In this document: positions 34,940 to 45,765 of the stretch, in pieces
Layout: each line of letters starts with the position of its first letter
Numbering within the stretch: the stretch's first letter is position 1
DNA from: Pleurodeles waltl
Taxonomy: Eukaryota; Chordata; Amphibia; Caudata; Salamandridae
Assembly (NCBI RefSeq): GCF_031143425.1
Contig: NC_090448.1
Span: 332,208,177 to 332,272,176 of the forward strand
DNA length: 64,000 nt
Direction: 5' to 3'
The notes under the pieces: generated by a model
What the model saw: the letters and a program-made list of their open reading frames with translations, nothing else
Told to the model about the DNA's origin: nothing
The model's database searches: none
Made by a program: the position numbers and the translations under genes

Positions 34940-36250
34940 CTAATCTAAAAACACTTTTAAGACAATAACAACTGCCATCTCATTCTTCCATTCATCCAAT
35001 GTAAATGTACCTAAACCCCATTCAACAACACTACCAATAGAGGCCACAGCATCATCTGTATCACAAGATTTTACCAACTGGGCATCCACCTTTTCCCAGT
35101 CAAGAGACAACTTGGACAGACAATCAGCCTGAACATTTCTCCAACCCTGAACATACTCTACACGATACAGATACTCTTGCAATCTTGCAGATAGTCTAGC
35201 TAACCTCGCTGACCCCTTACCAGCACCACCAGCCGATAATATTCTCAATAAGGGTTTGTGATCACTCCTTAAAGTAAACTCCAACCCCCACAAATACGTT
35301 CTGAAATGTTCTGTGCCCCAAACAGCCGCTAAAGCTTCCCGCTCAATAACAGAATAGTTCCGTTCCGTTTGTGTCAACGTACGAGACGCAAACGCGACTG
35401 TCTTCTCTTGCTTTCCATGAACTTGTGACAACACAGCTCCTAAACCAGTCCCACTGGCATCCACAGTCAGGATAGAACGTAAATTAATATCAAAAGCTGA
35501 CAAAATACCTGCACCACAAATCTCATCTTTAATACGATTAAAACCATCCACTTGTTCCTCAAACCAACAAAACTTACTCCCTTTCCTCAACAACTTCCTT
35601 AGACACTCAGTCTTGCTCACAAATTTATGTACAAACTTGGAGTAATACTCCACCAGTCCCAAAAAGGACCTCAACTGGTCTTTGTCAGCTGGTGCAGGTG
35701 CACATTTGATGACTTCCAACAGGCTTTTCTTTGGTTTAATACTACCTTTAGCAATAGAATACCCAAGATAGTCAATTTCCTCTACCAAGAAAATACACTT
35801 CTCCTTATTCAAGCTTAGACCAGAATCTCCAATGATCTTGAGTACTTTCCTCAGTGTGACATTGTGTTCATCAACGGTATCACCCATCACAAGTATATCA
35901 TCTTGAAAAAATAATACATCCTTGAATTTTCCAAACATCTGACCCATCAATCGCTGAAACACACTCGCAGCGGAAGCCAAACCAAAAGGCATACAAGTAA
36001 ATTGGAAGATACCATCCGGAGTGACAAATGCCGTGACATGCTTGGAATCAGGATGAAGTCTAATCTGATGGTAAGCACTCCTCAAATCTAATTTAGAAAA
36101 AAACCTACCATTTTTTACCGCAGATAACAACTCATTTATATTGGGTAAAGGGTAAGTATCAACGACAATGTTCTGATTTACAGACCTCAAGTCCACACAT
36201 AACCGAACCTTCCCATCCGATTTCCGGTAATAACAACCGGGGAAATCCAT
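34940..36250 (-). pseudogene. pol: Gypsy-1 reverse transcriptase-RNase H (copy 2)
   Basis: Equal to 23302-24612, including the FQDD active site and the absence of a true start codon. The frame enters from protease by a one-base shift near 36228. Confidence 0.87.
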
Positions 36251-36876
36251 GGAGACACTTCAACCGGTTCAATGATACCCTCAATCAACATGTTGTTAAT
36301 CACGTTCTTGACTTCCTCTCTTACCACAAATGGTATCTTGTGGACTTTATGTTGGATAGGATGAGCATCCTCTCTCAATACTATTCTATGCACGTAGCCC
36401 TTTAGACATCCTAATTCTTTTTTAAAGACATCCCCAGCACCTTCCAAAATATCTTCCAAAAGTATATTTGCAACCAACAAAACCTGATTGGACGCTCTGG
36501 GACTGATGACAATGTTGAGATCATATTGATGCATCCAACCCAATATAGGTGGGCCCTCAACAGACACATAAACTTTTCCAAGAACTTTCCTACCCCCAAA
36601 ATGAATCTCCTTCAACATGTAACCCAGCAACATAATTTCCACCCCTTGATATCCCCCCGGGGATATATCCTTAGGTAATAACTCTTCTTTACCCCAAAAA
36701 CGTCTAAAAAGACTCTCAGGAATAATGGTGTACAACGAACCCGAGTCCACCATGAGGTTTAGTTGAACTTCCCCAATTAAAAAAGAGGCTGTCGGTCTAT
36801 AACATCTACGATCACTCACACTCACTTTTACGTTGGAGTCTTGTCCAACCACAAGTACTCTTGTGATTATGTTCAT
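36187..36876 (-). pseudogene. Gypsy-1 protease and RT N-terminus (copy 2)
   Basis: Equal to 24549-25238. The first six codons again derive from the ERV-B LTR across the Gypsy-1/ERV-B junction at 36859/36860. Confidence 0.82.
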
Positions 36877-37179
36877 ATGCTTCTTGGTTTTGAGATTAAT
36901 GCATTTGCTATTAGATTGTAATCAATAGGGAATAAAATTCACTAAAATCTCCATTAAGGTGTGGTTATTCGTGACTGAAAGGTCATGATTGCGCCGAAGG
37001 TTTATTAATGACTAAAGTGAAATATATTTTGGTATTAACTGTTGATAATGTTATTGACATATTGATTGACATATTGATCAGTTATCTTGTCTTACGGTGT
37101 CTCACCACTGGGTCCAAAGATTCATCGGCCTAAAACGAGTCCTGATGTGTATAAATTAACATAGACGGACGCGTTAGCA
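36860..37179 (+). repeat. ERV-B 5' LTR remnant (copy 2)
   Basis: Duplicate of 25222-25541. The initiator-Met-like primer site follows at 37184-37194. Confidence 0.9.
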
Positions 37180-38156
37180 GTTCTGGTAACAGAGCGACGG
37201 TTTGGCCCTTGGGGGCCCTAGGACGGAGTTTCATTGTTTAATTTGTTTTCTGTGATAATGAAATTTGGAGAGATGATGAGTTGCTAGGTTCGCCATGGGC
37301 TTTCCCGGGATCTCGGAGGCCTGCCTAAATGAGTTGGGAATGTTCTCGGCGCCATAGTATGCGTGGTTAGGGTCTTTGCGCTTATTAAATCTTATGCATC
37401 TTGCAGGTGGTTGTGAAAAATTTGTGTGTGTTTAGGACAAATTTAGTGTTAATTAGAAGGAGTGTGCGTACTCCACAGTATGAGAGTAGGGAAGTCGGCG
37501 TACTTCATATGAATGCAGCGCTTATTGCTCAAAATTATCCACGTGGTTGGTTGTTGTATACGGACCTATTGAGGTCTAAGGCTCCGGAGTATGATGATAA
37601 ATGTGGTCTATGTCGTAATCTGTGCGGTTTAATAGGTCAATCGGGCGTGGTTGACAAGCCAAGTTTCGAGTTATGATGCATGTGTGAAACCTTCGATGGA
37701 GATTTGACAAGTTCTAAAGTGCACTAGAAGGAGTCATTGACAAGTCGAGAGTAGGATTTGCAGGTCGAATTCTGCTTACGTGTGTGGAAACTGAGAAGGA
37801 GAAAGTAGCGGCCGAGGCTTCAAGTGAAATCTCTGTAAAGTTCTGAAGCGAATGCGTTACCCTTCCGGTAGTAAACCAACAGATTTGTGTTGTCATTTTA
37901 AGGTGCTTGCAATAATTCGCATTAGTTTGTATGAATTGTAAAGAGCTAGTGAAGAGCGGACAAGCCGCAAGACTTTGTCAGCTGCAGTGTGTGTGAGTGT
38001 GACGACATCAGAGGTGCCGCGTTTGATGATAGGTCAGATGCCGAGAGGGGTCGCGCACGGATTGGCTGCCGTCCGTGAGAGGCAATAGGTTGAGAAAAGG
38101 GTAGGTGAAGAGTGTCCTGGGAATTAAGCCGTTTTCTGATAAAAGAATTGCAAAAA
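37180..38156 (+). other. ERV-B leader (copy 2, no gene)
   Basis: Duplicate of 25542-26518, including the possible splice donor near 37406. I see nothing else in it. Confidence 0.65.
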
Positions 38157-40413
38157 ATGAATTTTGTAAAGGCATTCAAAAGCGCTTTGAAAGGAGATGT
38201 ATACATTGTTGCAACCGATGGGGAACCTACACCACCTGAGGGTACTCCAGCTTATACAGTTATGGAGGAAAAGGGTGTTGCACCTTGTTTATGGATAAAA
38301 CAATCGCGCAAATTAACAGAGAAAGAAGGGTGTCTAGCGTTTCCAGAACATGAGACATTCAATCCAAAGGTATTAGAAAATTTGAGGTGGATGTTAAGTA
38401 CGCAGAAACCACCTCCGAGACCGGCACAATACGAGGCTTTGGCGATTAGGGACCTGATGGCTCTTAAACATAGGCAGGAAAGGTTTCACAGAAGATTGAC
38501 AAGAGCAGAAAAATCCTATGCAGAGGCTAGTTGGGACAATGAGAATAAAATGTGGAGACGAGGAATAGTAGATGGGTTAAAGCTGTTTCCAGCAATAACA
38601 CAGTGAGAAGAGACACAGGGAAAGAAAGCTTCTTGTAAAACCAACAAAGATTCAGATAAAATTAAAGAGAACAAAAGGTCCTGGGAAGAAGAGGATGATT
38701 CAGATGATGAGGCGTTTATGGAAAGATTACTACATGATCGTCCACCACCGTATGCGGTGAGCGACAGTGTCCCGAGTACTAGCTTGGATCCTGGGAACCA
38801 GACGCAAGAGAAGGGAGTTACTGATACGGTACAGACTAGCAATACAGCCTCAATACAGAATGGTGACAGTGTACCCACTGCACCAGACTTGCCGATACAG
38901 TTGCAGCCTTTACCGCAGATAAAAAGAATTTATCCTGATGTTCCAGTGCTTGAGACTACTACGAACTTGGTGGTGCCGCCAGACCCGATATACACAAAGT
39001 CAAGGCTGATTCAGATTGAGTCAACTCCAAAGCTAGTGTCGCAACCGCCACAGCTGATTCCTGGGTATAACCCTGTAGCAGGACCACCGTTAGTACCTGT
39101 ACCAGGTACACTAGAACAGACCTATGGTGTTGCAGCTCCAAGAAGCTTGGGACCAGGTCAGATACCTGCCGCTATATCACTACCTATTACTGTCGGTCCC
39201 CCGGTGCCGTTATATGCACAGGAGAAAACAAAGACATGTGAACAGGGAGTTATGACGCATGAAGCGACAAGAGGAGGGCCTATTAGAACTCCACAAACAA
39301 TGGCTCAGGGAGGACAGGTATGCGAACAACCGATACCCTTAATGGACCTTAGTCCAATAGGGGCACCCCTTGAAGCAATGCGGCAAGCAGGGTTGGGAAT
39401 CTTGACCCCCCCAAACTATGAGTACGAATACTTCCCACACTCCAATGATACATGCAGGGAACATATCACTGCAAGGCTTTACAGTACAGCAGTTAAATGA
39501 GTGGTTAGAGAAAACATGTGCTTCACGAAAAACTACAGTGACCGAAATTGATCCTGAAAAGGAAAAACAAGATGAATGTCTAAATCTTGTACGACTAGGA
39601 GCAGAAGCTGCTGAGTTGGTGGAAGGAACAATGGGAGTGAATAGGTTGGAATCATACACTGAGGCAGAATTGAGGTACTTATGCCCTAAGATTACCAAAG
39701 AGGTAGGTAAAGTACACCAGAGATTAACGAATTTGGCAGACAAATACAATATTGATATTGGTAACACAAAACATTTGAGAAGGAGCTACAGATTAGATTT
39801 TGACACTAAAGATTTTGAACACATCAGATCTGCAGGCATGAAGGCACATTTGAAAGAGTTGTTGCAAAGTGCACAAATTTGGGGAGCCCTAGAGAAATGG
39901 GAAGGCCAGTGGGCAAAGAAAAGAGATAAAGGAAAAAGAGATAGCCCAGGGTCTAATGAAGTAACAACCACACCCAATCTAGACACTGTAAAAATCCTAC
40001 CTATGAGAGAAACAGCTGGTGGTGTCTTAGTGCATGTGCCTTGGTCAAGGGGATACATTTTGTCCTTTACGAATGATTATCCTAGGTTAAGAGAAAAGCC
40101 GATCGAGTGGTATCAACAGACAGATAGATTCGTGAAGCTTGCGAAGTGTCTTTGGGAAGACCTGAATACTTTATTTGAGATCATTGTTCCGCCAGACTTG
40201 TGGCTTGAATGCAAGAGAGGGGTAGATTGGCCCACGAAGGAGCCGGCAAGGGATAAGGTGACTGGAGCACCTTCTGAAGAGGTGATGAAATATTATCATA
40301 AAGTAATTGAGTTTTTGAAACAAAAGGTGTCGCCGAAGGTGACTGATTGGCAGAAAATCGACCGGACTTCGTAAGAGGTTAAAGAATCAATACATGCGTA
40401 TTATGAGAGACTG
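38157..40413 (+). pseudogene. gag: ERV-B gag (copy 2), broken
   Basis: Same as 26519-28775 with the same three lesions: TGA at 38604, an extra C in the run near 39406-39412, and TAA at 40372. The sharing of all lesions shows the duplication came after the gene had decayed, or that one of the copies is artificial. PPPY lies near 38740 and PTAP near 38875. Confidence 0.88.
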
Positions 40414-43400
40414 TTGAAAGCATTCAAACATTACAGTGGTACTGAGACCATCGAACCAAAGGACATGAATCATCTTGTGTTTAGGTTCGTCGAAGGGCTG
40501 AGACCAGAGGTCAGCCAGATGATTAAAAATCATTTGATTTGTTGGCAAGCTAACCCGATTGATGAAGTGTTGCAGTATGCGAAATACTGTAGTGATGAAA
40601 TTGAGTTGAAGCAGAAAAAGTTGAAGGAGAAAGTGATGGTGATGCAGATAAGGGCTGCACAGGCTGGAATTCAGGGAAATGGTGTTCAGCAGATGATACA
40701 GCAACAACCGCAAATGAATGGTGTGTTTCAGGCACAGCCGAGAGGTAGAGGTCGAGGTTTTGTGAGCCGTAATTCGGATATGAATCAAAATGATGGTCAG
40801 GTAATGAAGAAGATGTCACCATGTCTTGCGTGCGGGGGCATGGGGCATTGGAAACGGGATTGTCCGAATGTGGTGCAGGATGGTATAGTTCAGCAGAGCA
40901 TTAATGCCGGTACACTAAAAAATCCACGAGGTCCAAGATTGAGACACCAGAACCCGAATTTTCAGAATTATTTGGTGCAAATGCCAGGGGTACAACCCAT
41001 GCAACAAATGCAAATGCTGCATTTCCAAACAGTGCCAGTACAATCAATACAACAGCAGATTCCTATGGTGCCTAGACAGCAAATGCAGTTACCCCTAACT
41101 CCGATGGGACAGCAACAGGTGACGCTTCCTCAGCAGGTCACAGGCCAGGTAACAAACCAAAACAACACTGTACAACAATTCCCATTACGAGGTGAAAGTG
41201 ACATGAATGAAGAATGGTCAGACGACAGCTCAGACAGTGAAGAATGCAGGCTTGCAGCCTCTTTAGAGGTAGATCAGAGAGGCCCATACGTAGAGGGAAA
41301 AGTAATGGGATATAAGGTTTCATTCCTAGTTGATACAGGAGCGACACGCTCTACAGTTCGCAGTGTAGAAGTACCGAGATTACCTCTTTCAGGGCGCACC
41401 ATACGAGTGGTTGGTGTGGCTAACCAGTACCTGACAAATCCAATTACTGACCCAGTGCAGGTTGAAATTGGAAATTTCCAAGGCCTGCATAGATTTGTTG
41501 TATGCTATTCAAGTCCAGTGTCCTTACTAGGAAGGGACTTACTATGTAAGACCAAATGTTCAATTACCTGTTCCAACGATGGAATAGAAGTTCAGACAAA
41601 CAGTGATGATGAAGGAGATGAGGGTCAATTCATAGAAGAAAGAGGAGAGACGAACGAAGATTACCCTCTAATTACTCTATTCCCAGTGTTTACACTAATC
41701 GATCTACCTGCTGATCTACAAGGGTCTGTAACAGAGAAAGTGTGGGATTTGACTGGAAAAGAGGTTGGATTAATCAAGGGAGTAGGGCCAGTCAAGGTGC
41801 AAATAAAACCAAATGCAGTGTTCCCACAAGTACCACAATACCACATGACTCAGGATGTCCTCATTGAAGTGACACAGATAATTGCAGATTTTCTCAGACA
41901 GGGAGTTTTGAAAGAAGTTCTGAGCAGTCCGTGTAACTCACCTATTATGGGTTTAAAGAAGCCCTGTGGAAAGGTTCGAATCGTGCAGGATTTGAGAAAA
42001 ATAAACAAAATTGTGTTAAAATGCTGCCCTGTGGTACCTAACTCAACGGTAATAATGTTCCAGGTTCCTTGTGACGCTGAATGGTTTACTGTAGTCGACC
42101 TATCACAAGCATTTTTCTCAATACCTCTACACGAAGATAGCCAATTTATGTTCAGCTTCAAATTCCTGGATAAGGTGTACAGCTGGTGCAGAATTCCTCG
42201 GGGGTTTTCTGAGTCACCATCCATCTTTAATCAGATATTGAAGAAGGATTTGGAACCTCTTGTGCTGCCTTTTAATTCGGCTCTTGTACAGTACATTGAC
42301 GATTTGTTGATTGCATCCAAAACCAGAGACAGCTGTAAATACGATACCATTGCATTGTTGAATCATCTGGGAAAGAATGGACATAAAGTGTCACCTAAGA
42401 AGTTGCAATACTGTCAAAAAGAAGTGAAATATTTGGGGCATCTGATTGAGAAAGGGTCCCGAAGAATATCAAAAGAAAGAATAACAGCTGTTTTACAAAT
42501 GAATCCCCCAACAACAAAGAGAGATGTCAGGATGTTTTTGGGAATGGTGGGTTACTGTCGCCAGTGGATACCCAATTTCTCAATCATCTCAAAACCCTTA
42601 ATAAAATTGACAGGAAAAGAGGTCAAGGATGAACCATACACAATCACTTTGACAAAAGAAGAGCTTGAGTCATTTTTAGAGCTGAAGGAGTGCATGTGCA
42701 GGGCTCCAGCATTAGGAATGCCTGATTATGAGAATCCTTTTCTGTTGTTCTGTCATGAACGTGATGCTTGTTCTTTGTCTGTTTTAACACAGGTCCACGG
42801 AGATGCAAATCGCCCGGTAGCATATTTTTCAGCTACTTTAGACCCTGTCGCAGCAGCCTTACCGGGTTGTTTGCGAGCAGTCGCAGCAGTTGGTCAAAGC
42901 CTTTCACAATGTGAGGGCATAGTCATGGGATACCCTTTGACAATATTGGTCCCACATTCTGTCGAAATTCTGTTGACACGAACCAAGACGCAACACATGT
43001 CAAATGCACGACTTACCAAATATGAGACGATTATTCTGGGGTCACCAAATGTTACATTAAAAAGATGCACTGTGCTAAACCCGGCAACTCTACTTCCCAA
43101 TGAGAATACAGAAATCAAAGATGGGGAAGAATTTGAGCATGATTGTCTTGAGGTAACTGAGCTCTGTACCAAACCTCGCCCAGACATACAGGATACCCAG
43201 TTAAAAGAAAACGATTACATTATGTTCGTTGATGGGTCCTGTTTAAGAGATTCGACAGGAACATTGAGAGCTGGTTACGCAGTATGTACCATATCTGGTA
43301 TAGTCGAGGCCTTCTGGCTCGAGAAAGTGTTTTCCGCACAGGTGGCAGAATTAATAGCTCTTACAAAAGCCTGCCACGCTGCTGTGAATTTGAAAGTCAC

Positions 43401-45105
43401 AATCTATACTGACAGCAGATATGGATTTGGAATTGTGCATGATTTTGGTCAACTCTGGTCACAGAGGGGTTTCATGACATCCTCTGGTTCACCAGTGAAA
43501 AATGAAGAACAAATAAGAGATTTGTTACATGCGATTCAGTTGCCTCTTGAAATTGCCGTGGTGAAGTGCAGTGCTCACACCAGATCACAAGACTTTGTGT
43601 CAATGGGGAATGGTTATGCAGACCAAGTTGCAAGATTTTGTGCATTAAACTGTATATCATTTAAGGAGCAGTGGGAATTGTTACCACAACCTGAGAACGA
43701 CATGACTTTAAGCCTAGCATTACGAGTGGTTGATACCTTAGACGAATTAAAGACATTACAAAGCCGCGCTAGCAAAGAAGAAAAACGTTCCTGGCAGAAA
43801 ATGCAATGTGTACAAAGAGCAGATGATATGTGGGTTTCAGAGGAAGGAAAATTGGTTCTGCCAAATAGTCTTCTATCACAATTTTCCCAATTGTATCATG
43901 GGCAGGCACATTTGGGAAGAGATGCCATGATCAGATCTTTTAAAATTGATTGGTTCAATCCAAAATTCAGACATGCTGCAGAAATTACTTGTCACAGGTG
44001 CATCATCTGTCAACAGATGAACGCTGAAAAGGGAACAGTGGTAACTTTGAGCCACATTGGAAGAGCTGGAGGTCCATTTAACAAAATGCAAATGGATTTC
44101 ATTGAAATGCCTGTTTGTGGAGGATTGAAGTACGTGTTGGTGATTGTGTGTGTTTTCAGTCATTGGATTGAGGCATATCCCACACGTAGGAATGACAGTC
44201 TTACAGTTGCAAAACTATTACTCAGAGAGTTAATACCAAGGTTCGGGTTTCCAGTTTCTATAGAATCAGATAGGGGAAGACACTTCGACAATGAAGTGAT
44301 TAAGCTTCTGTGTGCAGCACTCAACATTGAGCAGAAGTTGCATTGTAGCTATCGCCCTGAAGCATCAGGACTAGTTGAACAGATGAACGGTACCTTAAGA
44401 TCAAGAATAGCAAAAATGTGTGCAGCAACAAACATGAAATGGCCAGATGCATTACCTCTAGTACTGATGTCTATGAGAAACACGCCAGATAAGAAAACGG
44501 GACTGTCCCCCCATGAAATCCTCATGGGTAGAGCAATGAGGTTACCAGCGGTACCTGCAAATGCACTAGTGAATATTACAGATGATATGGTGTTGGATTA
44601 CTGCAAAAGTTTGGCTGACGTGATTCGCTCTTTCTCTCACCAGGTGGAAGCTAACACATTGCCACCAATCGGCGAACCAGGACATTCTTTGCAAGCTGGA
44701 GATTGGGTGGTTGTCAAGAAGCACGTGAGGAAATCGTGTCTTGAGCCACGTTGGAAGGGGTCATATCAAGTAATATTGACAACCACTACTGCTGTGAAGT
44801 GTGCCGGGGTTCCCAACTGGATACATGCCAGTCACACAAAGAGGGCAGCGTGTCCTGTTGAAGAGGAACTTGAAGATTCCGGTGCAGCAACTTCAGGAGA
44901 AGAAGTCTCAGAGTCAGAGATTAGTCAAGAAAGATCTGAGACTACAGGAGAGCCCACTGAGAACAGCCTTGTCCCTCAAGCTGACGGCGAGTTCGAGAGA
45001 GGTGACAGAGTGCCTATCTCAGTTGAGGCAGCAGGAGAACTAAGACAAGGAGAGGTTCTCCCAGAAGTAGACAAATACAATTCAGAGCCTGAATACAGCA
45101 TATAA
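40414..45105 (+). CDS. pol: ERV-B gag 3' end, pro and pol, one long open frame (1,563 codons)
   Basis: Open from just after the TAA at 40372; there is no true ATG start (TTG at 40414), so it would be made as part of Gag-Pol. Residue map: end of capsid 1-80, CCHC knuckle 137-150, Gln/Met-rich spacer about 150-255, acidic patch 262-278, protease with VDTGA (D307), RT with YIDD at 627-630, RNase H with FVDGSC (D940), integrase HHCC then D1228, D1286 and E1322 (35 residues between the last two), WKGSYQV near 1447, then an acidic tail. TAA at 45103 stops it where ERV-A reads on. All catalytic residues I checked are present, but loss of an intact gag makes it non-functional as a virus. Confidence 0.9.
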   Translation: MKAFKHYSGTETIEPKDMNHLVFRFVEGLRPEVSQMIKNHLICWQANPIDEVLQYAKYCSDEIELKQKKLKEKVMVMQIRAAQAGIQGNGVQQMIQQQPQMNGVFQAQPRGRGRGFVSRNSDMNQNDGQVMKKMSPCLACGGMGHWKRDCPNVVQDGIVQQSINAGTLKNPRGPRLRHQNPNFQNYLVQMPGVQPMQQMQMLHFQTVPVQSIQQQIPMVPRQQMQLPLTPMGQQQVTLPQQVTGQVTNQNNTVQQFPLRGESDMNEEWSDDSSDSEECRLAASLEVDQRGPYVEGKVMGYKVSFLVDTGATRSTVRSVEVPRLPLSGRTIRVVGVANQYLTNPITDPVQVEIGNFQGLHRFVVCYSSPVSLLGRDLLCKTKCSITCSNDGIEVQTNSDDEGDEGQFIEERGETNEDYPLITLFPVFTLIDLPADLQGSVTEKVWDLTGKEVGLIKGVGPVKVQIKPNAVFPQVPQYHMTQDVLIEVTQIIADFLRQGVLKEVLSSPCNSPIMGLKKPCGKVRIVQDLRKINKIVLKCCPVVPNSTVIMFQVPCDAEWFTVVDLSQAFFSIPLHEDSQFMFSFKFLDKVYSWCRIPRGFSESPSIFNQILKKDLEPLVLPFNSALVQYIDDLLIASKTRDSCKYDTIALLNHLGKNGHKVSPKKLQYCQKEVKYLGHLIEKGSRRISKERITAVLQMNPPTTKRDVRMFLGMVGYCRQWIPNFSIISKPLIKLTGKEVKDEPYTITLTKEELESFLELKECMCRAPALGMPDYENPFLLFCHERDACSLSVLTQVHGDANRPVAYFSATLDPVAAALPGCLRAVAAVGQSLSQCEGIVMGYPLTILVPHSVEILLTRTKTQHMSNARLTKYETIILGSPNVTLKRCTVLNPATLLPNENTEIKDGEEFEHDCLEVTELCTKPRPDIQDTQLKENDYIMFVDGSCLRDSTGTLRAGYAVCTISGIVEAFWLEKVFSAQVAELIALTKACHAAVNLKVTIYTDSRYGFGIVHDFGQLWSQRGFMTSSGSPVKNEEQIRDLLHAIQLPLEIAVVKCSAHTRSQDFVSMGNGYADQVARFCALNCISFKEQWELLPQPENDMTLSLALRVVDTLDELKTLQSRASKEEKRSWQKMQCVQRADDMWVSEEGKLVLPNSLLSQFSQLYHGQAHLGRDAMIRSFKIDWFNPKFRHAAEITCHRCIICQQMNAEKGTVVTLSHIGRAGGPFNKMQMDFIEMPVCGGLKYVLVIVCVFSHWIEAYPTRRNDSLTVAKLLLRELIPRFGFPVSIESDRGRHFDNEVIKLLCAALNIEQKLHCSYRPEASGLVEQMNGTLRSRIAKMCAATNMKWPDALPLVLMSMRNTPDKKTGLSPHEILMGRAMRLPAVPANALVNITDDMVLDYCKSLADVIRSFSHQVEANTLPPIGEPGHSLQAGDWVVVKKHVRKSCLEPRWKGSYQVILTTTTAVKCAGVPNWIHASHTKRAACPVEEELEDSGAATSGEEVSESEISQERSETTGEPTENSLVPQADGEFERGDRVPISVEAAGELRQGEVLPEVDKYNSEPEYSI

Positions 45106-45198
45106 CCGGAAGACGACAGAGAAGGAGAAGTTGTAAATTCAAGTCGAAACAGATCAGAGTCTTCTGAACCGGTTACAAGTCCGACAAGAGAAAACGCC

Positions 45199-45522
45199 AT
45201 GTCACAAGAGGAGGATGCTGTCCAACGTCCCGAAAGAAAACACCGAAACAAGACACACAGAGGTGAAAATTGGCCAGACAAGTCACATCTTAGAATAAGA
45301 GAAATAGCAAACGAGACAATAACAGAGGAAAGCGATACTTCACAGGCAGATGATCTGAGTGAAGGAGAACAACAAGGTGAACGAAAACTAAAAAGAAATA
45401 GAATAGCAAACCGAAGATATACAGGTCCTGAATGGGCATATGCTACAACCTCTGAATGGCAACAAGAATTCTTAGCATTCTGCTTTGATCGAGAAGTGCC
45501 AGGCCAATACTACGGTACCTGA
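45199..45522 (+). CDS. ERV-B post-integrase extension (107 codons) with arginine-rich motif
   Basis: It is in the same frame as pol, separated from it by the TAA at 45103 and the stretch to 45198. It has its own ATG (GCCATGTCA). Composition runs from Glu/Ser-rich to a basic motif (RKLKRNRIANRRY) and a tail GPEWAYATTSEWQQEF...QYYGT. The same basic motif and tail occur in ERV-A at about 15023-15168, although the acidic part between integrase and this end has diverged. It could be the C-terminus of an extended Pol or an accessory RNA-binding or nuclear protein. I recognise no family. Confidence 0.55.
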   Translation: MSQEEDAVQRPERKHRNKTHRGENWPDKSHLRIREIANETITEESDTSQADDLSEGEQQGERKLKRNRIANRRYTGPEWAYATTSEWQQEFLAFCFDREVPGQYYGT

Positions 45523-45765
45523 AGGTATTCTACAAGAAAATGTGTAAAAAAAAAATCGTGAAAGCTGAAAAGGAAAAGAGACTTTAGAAAACTACCGGAA
45601 AGAGACATTAAACCTGGATTTGACTTCAAGAAAACCTGATTACGACAAGCTGCTAACCTGAATTTACGAAAAGGGTCCTGGAGTGAGTGAAGACGCTGTA
45701 AAATACGCAGAGAAGTTTGCCTTCTTGAGTTGATTGTTCATCTGCTATTCTGATTCTATACAAAC

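Larger units (their letters stand above)
33323..36859 (-). mobile_element. Gypsy-1 copy 2
   Basis: Duplicate of 21685-25221 with the same truncation and the same frameshifts. The LTR is at 33323-33486. It is not an independent insertion: it shares both junctions with copy 1. Confidence 0.9.
33046..44683 (+). repeat. Tandem duplicate of 21408-33045 (11,638 bp)
   Basis: The sequence jumps at 33045/33046 from ERV-B pol (GGCGAACCAGGAC) back to satellite (AATGCTTTATGCC), which is position 21408. From there everything repeats at a constant offset of 11,638: satellite, Gypsy-1, and ERV-B leader, gag and pol. All long reading frames are identical between copies. Position 44684 onward continues the true pol sequence (ATTCTTTGCAAG). 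Only one base (A) is shared at the breakpoints. It is either a very recent duplication or an assembly duplication. Confidence 0.95.
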
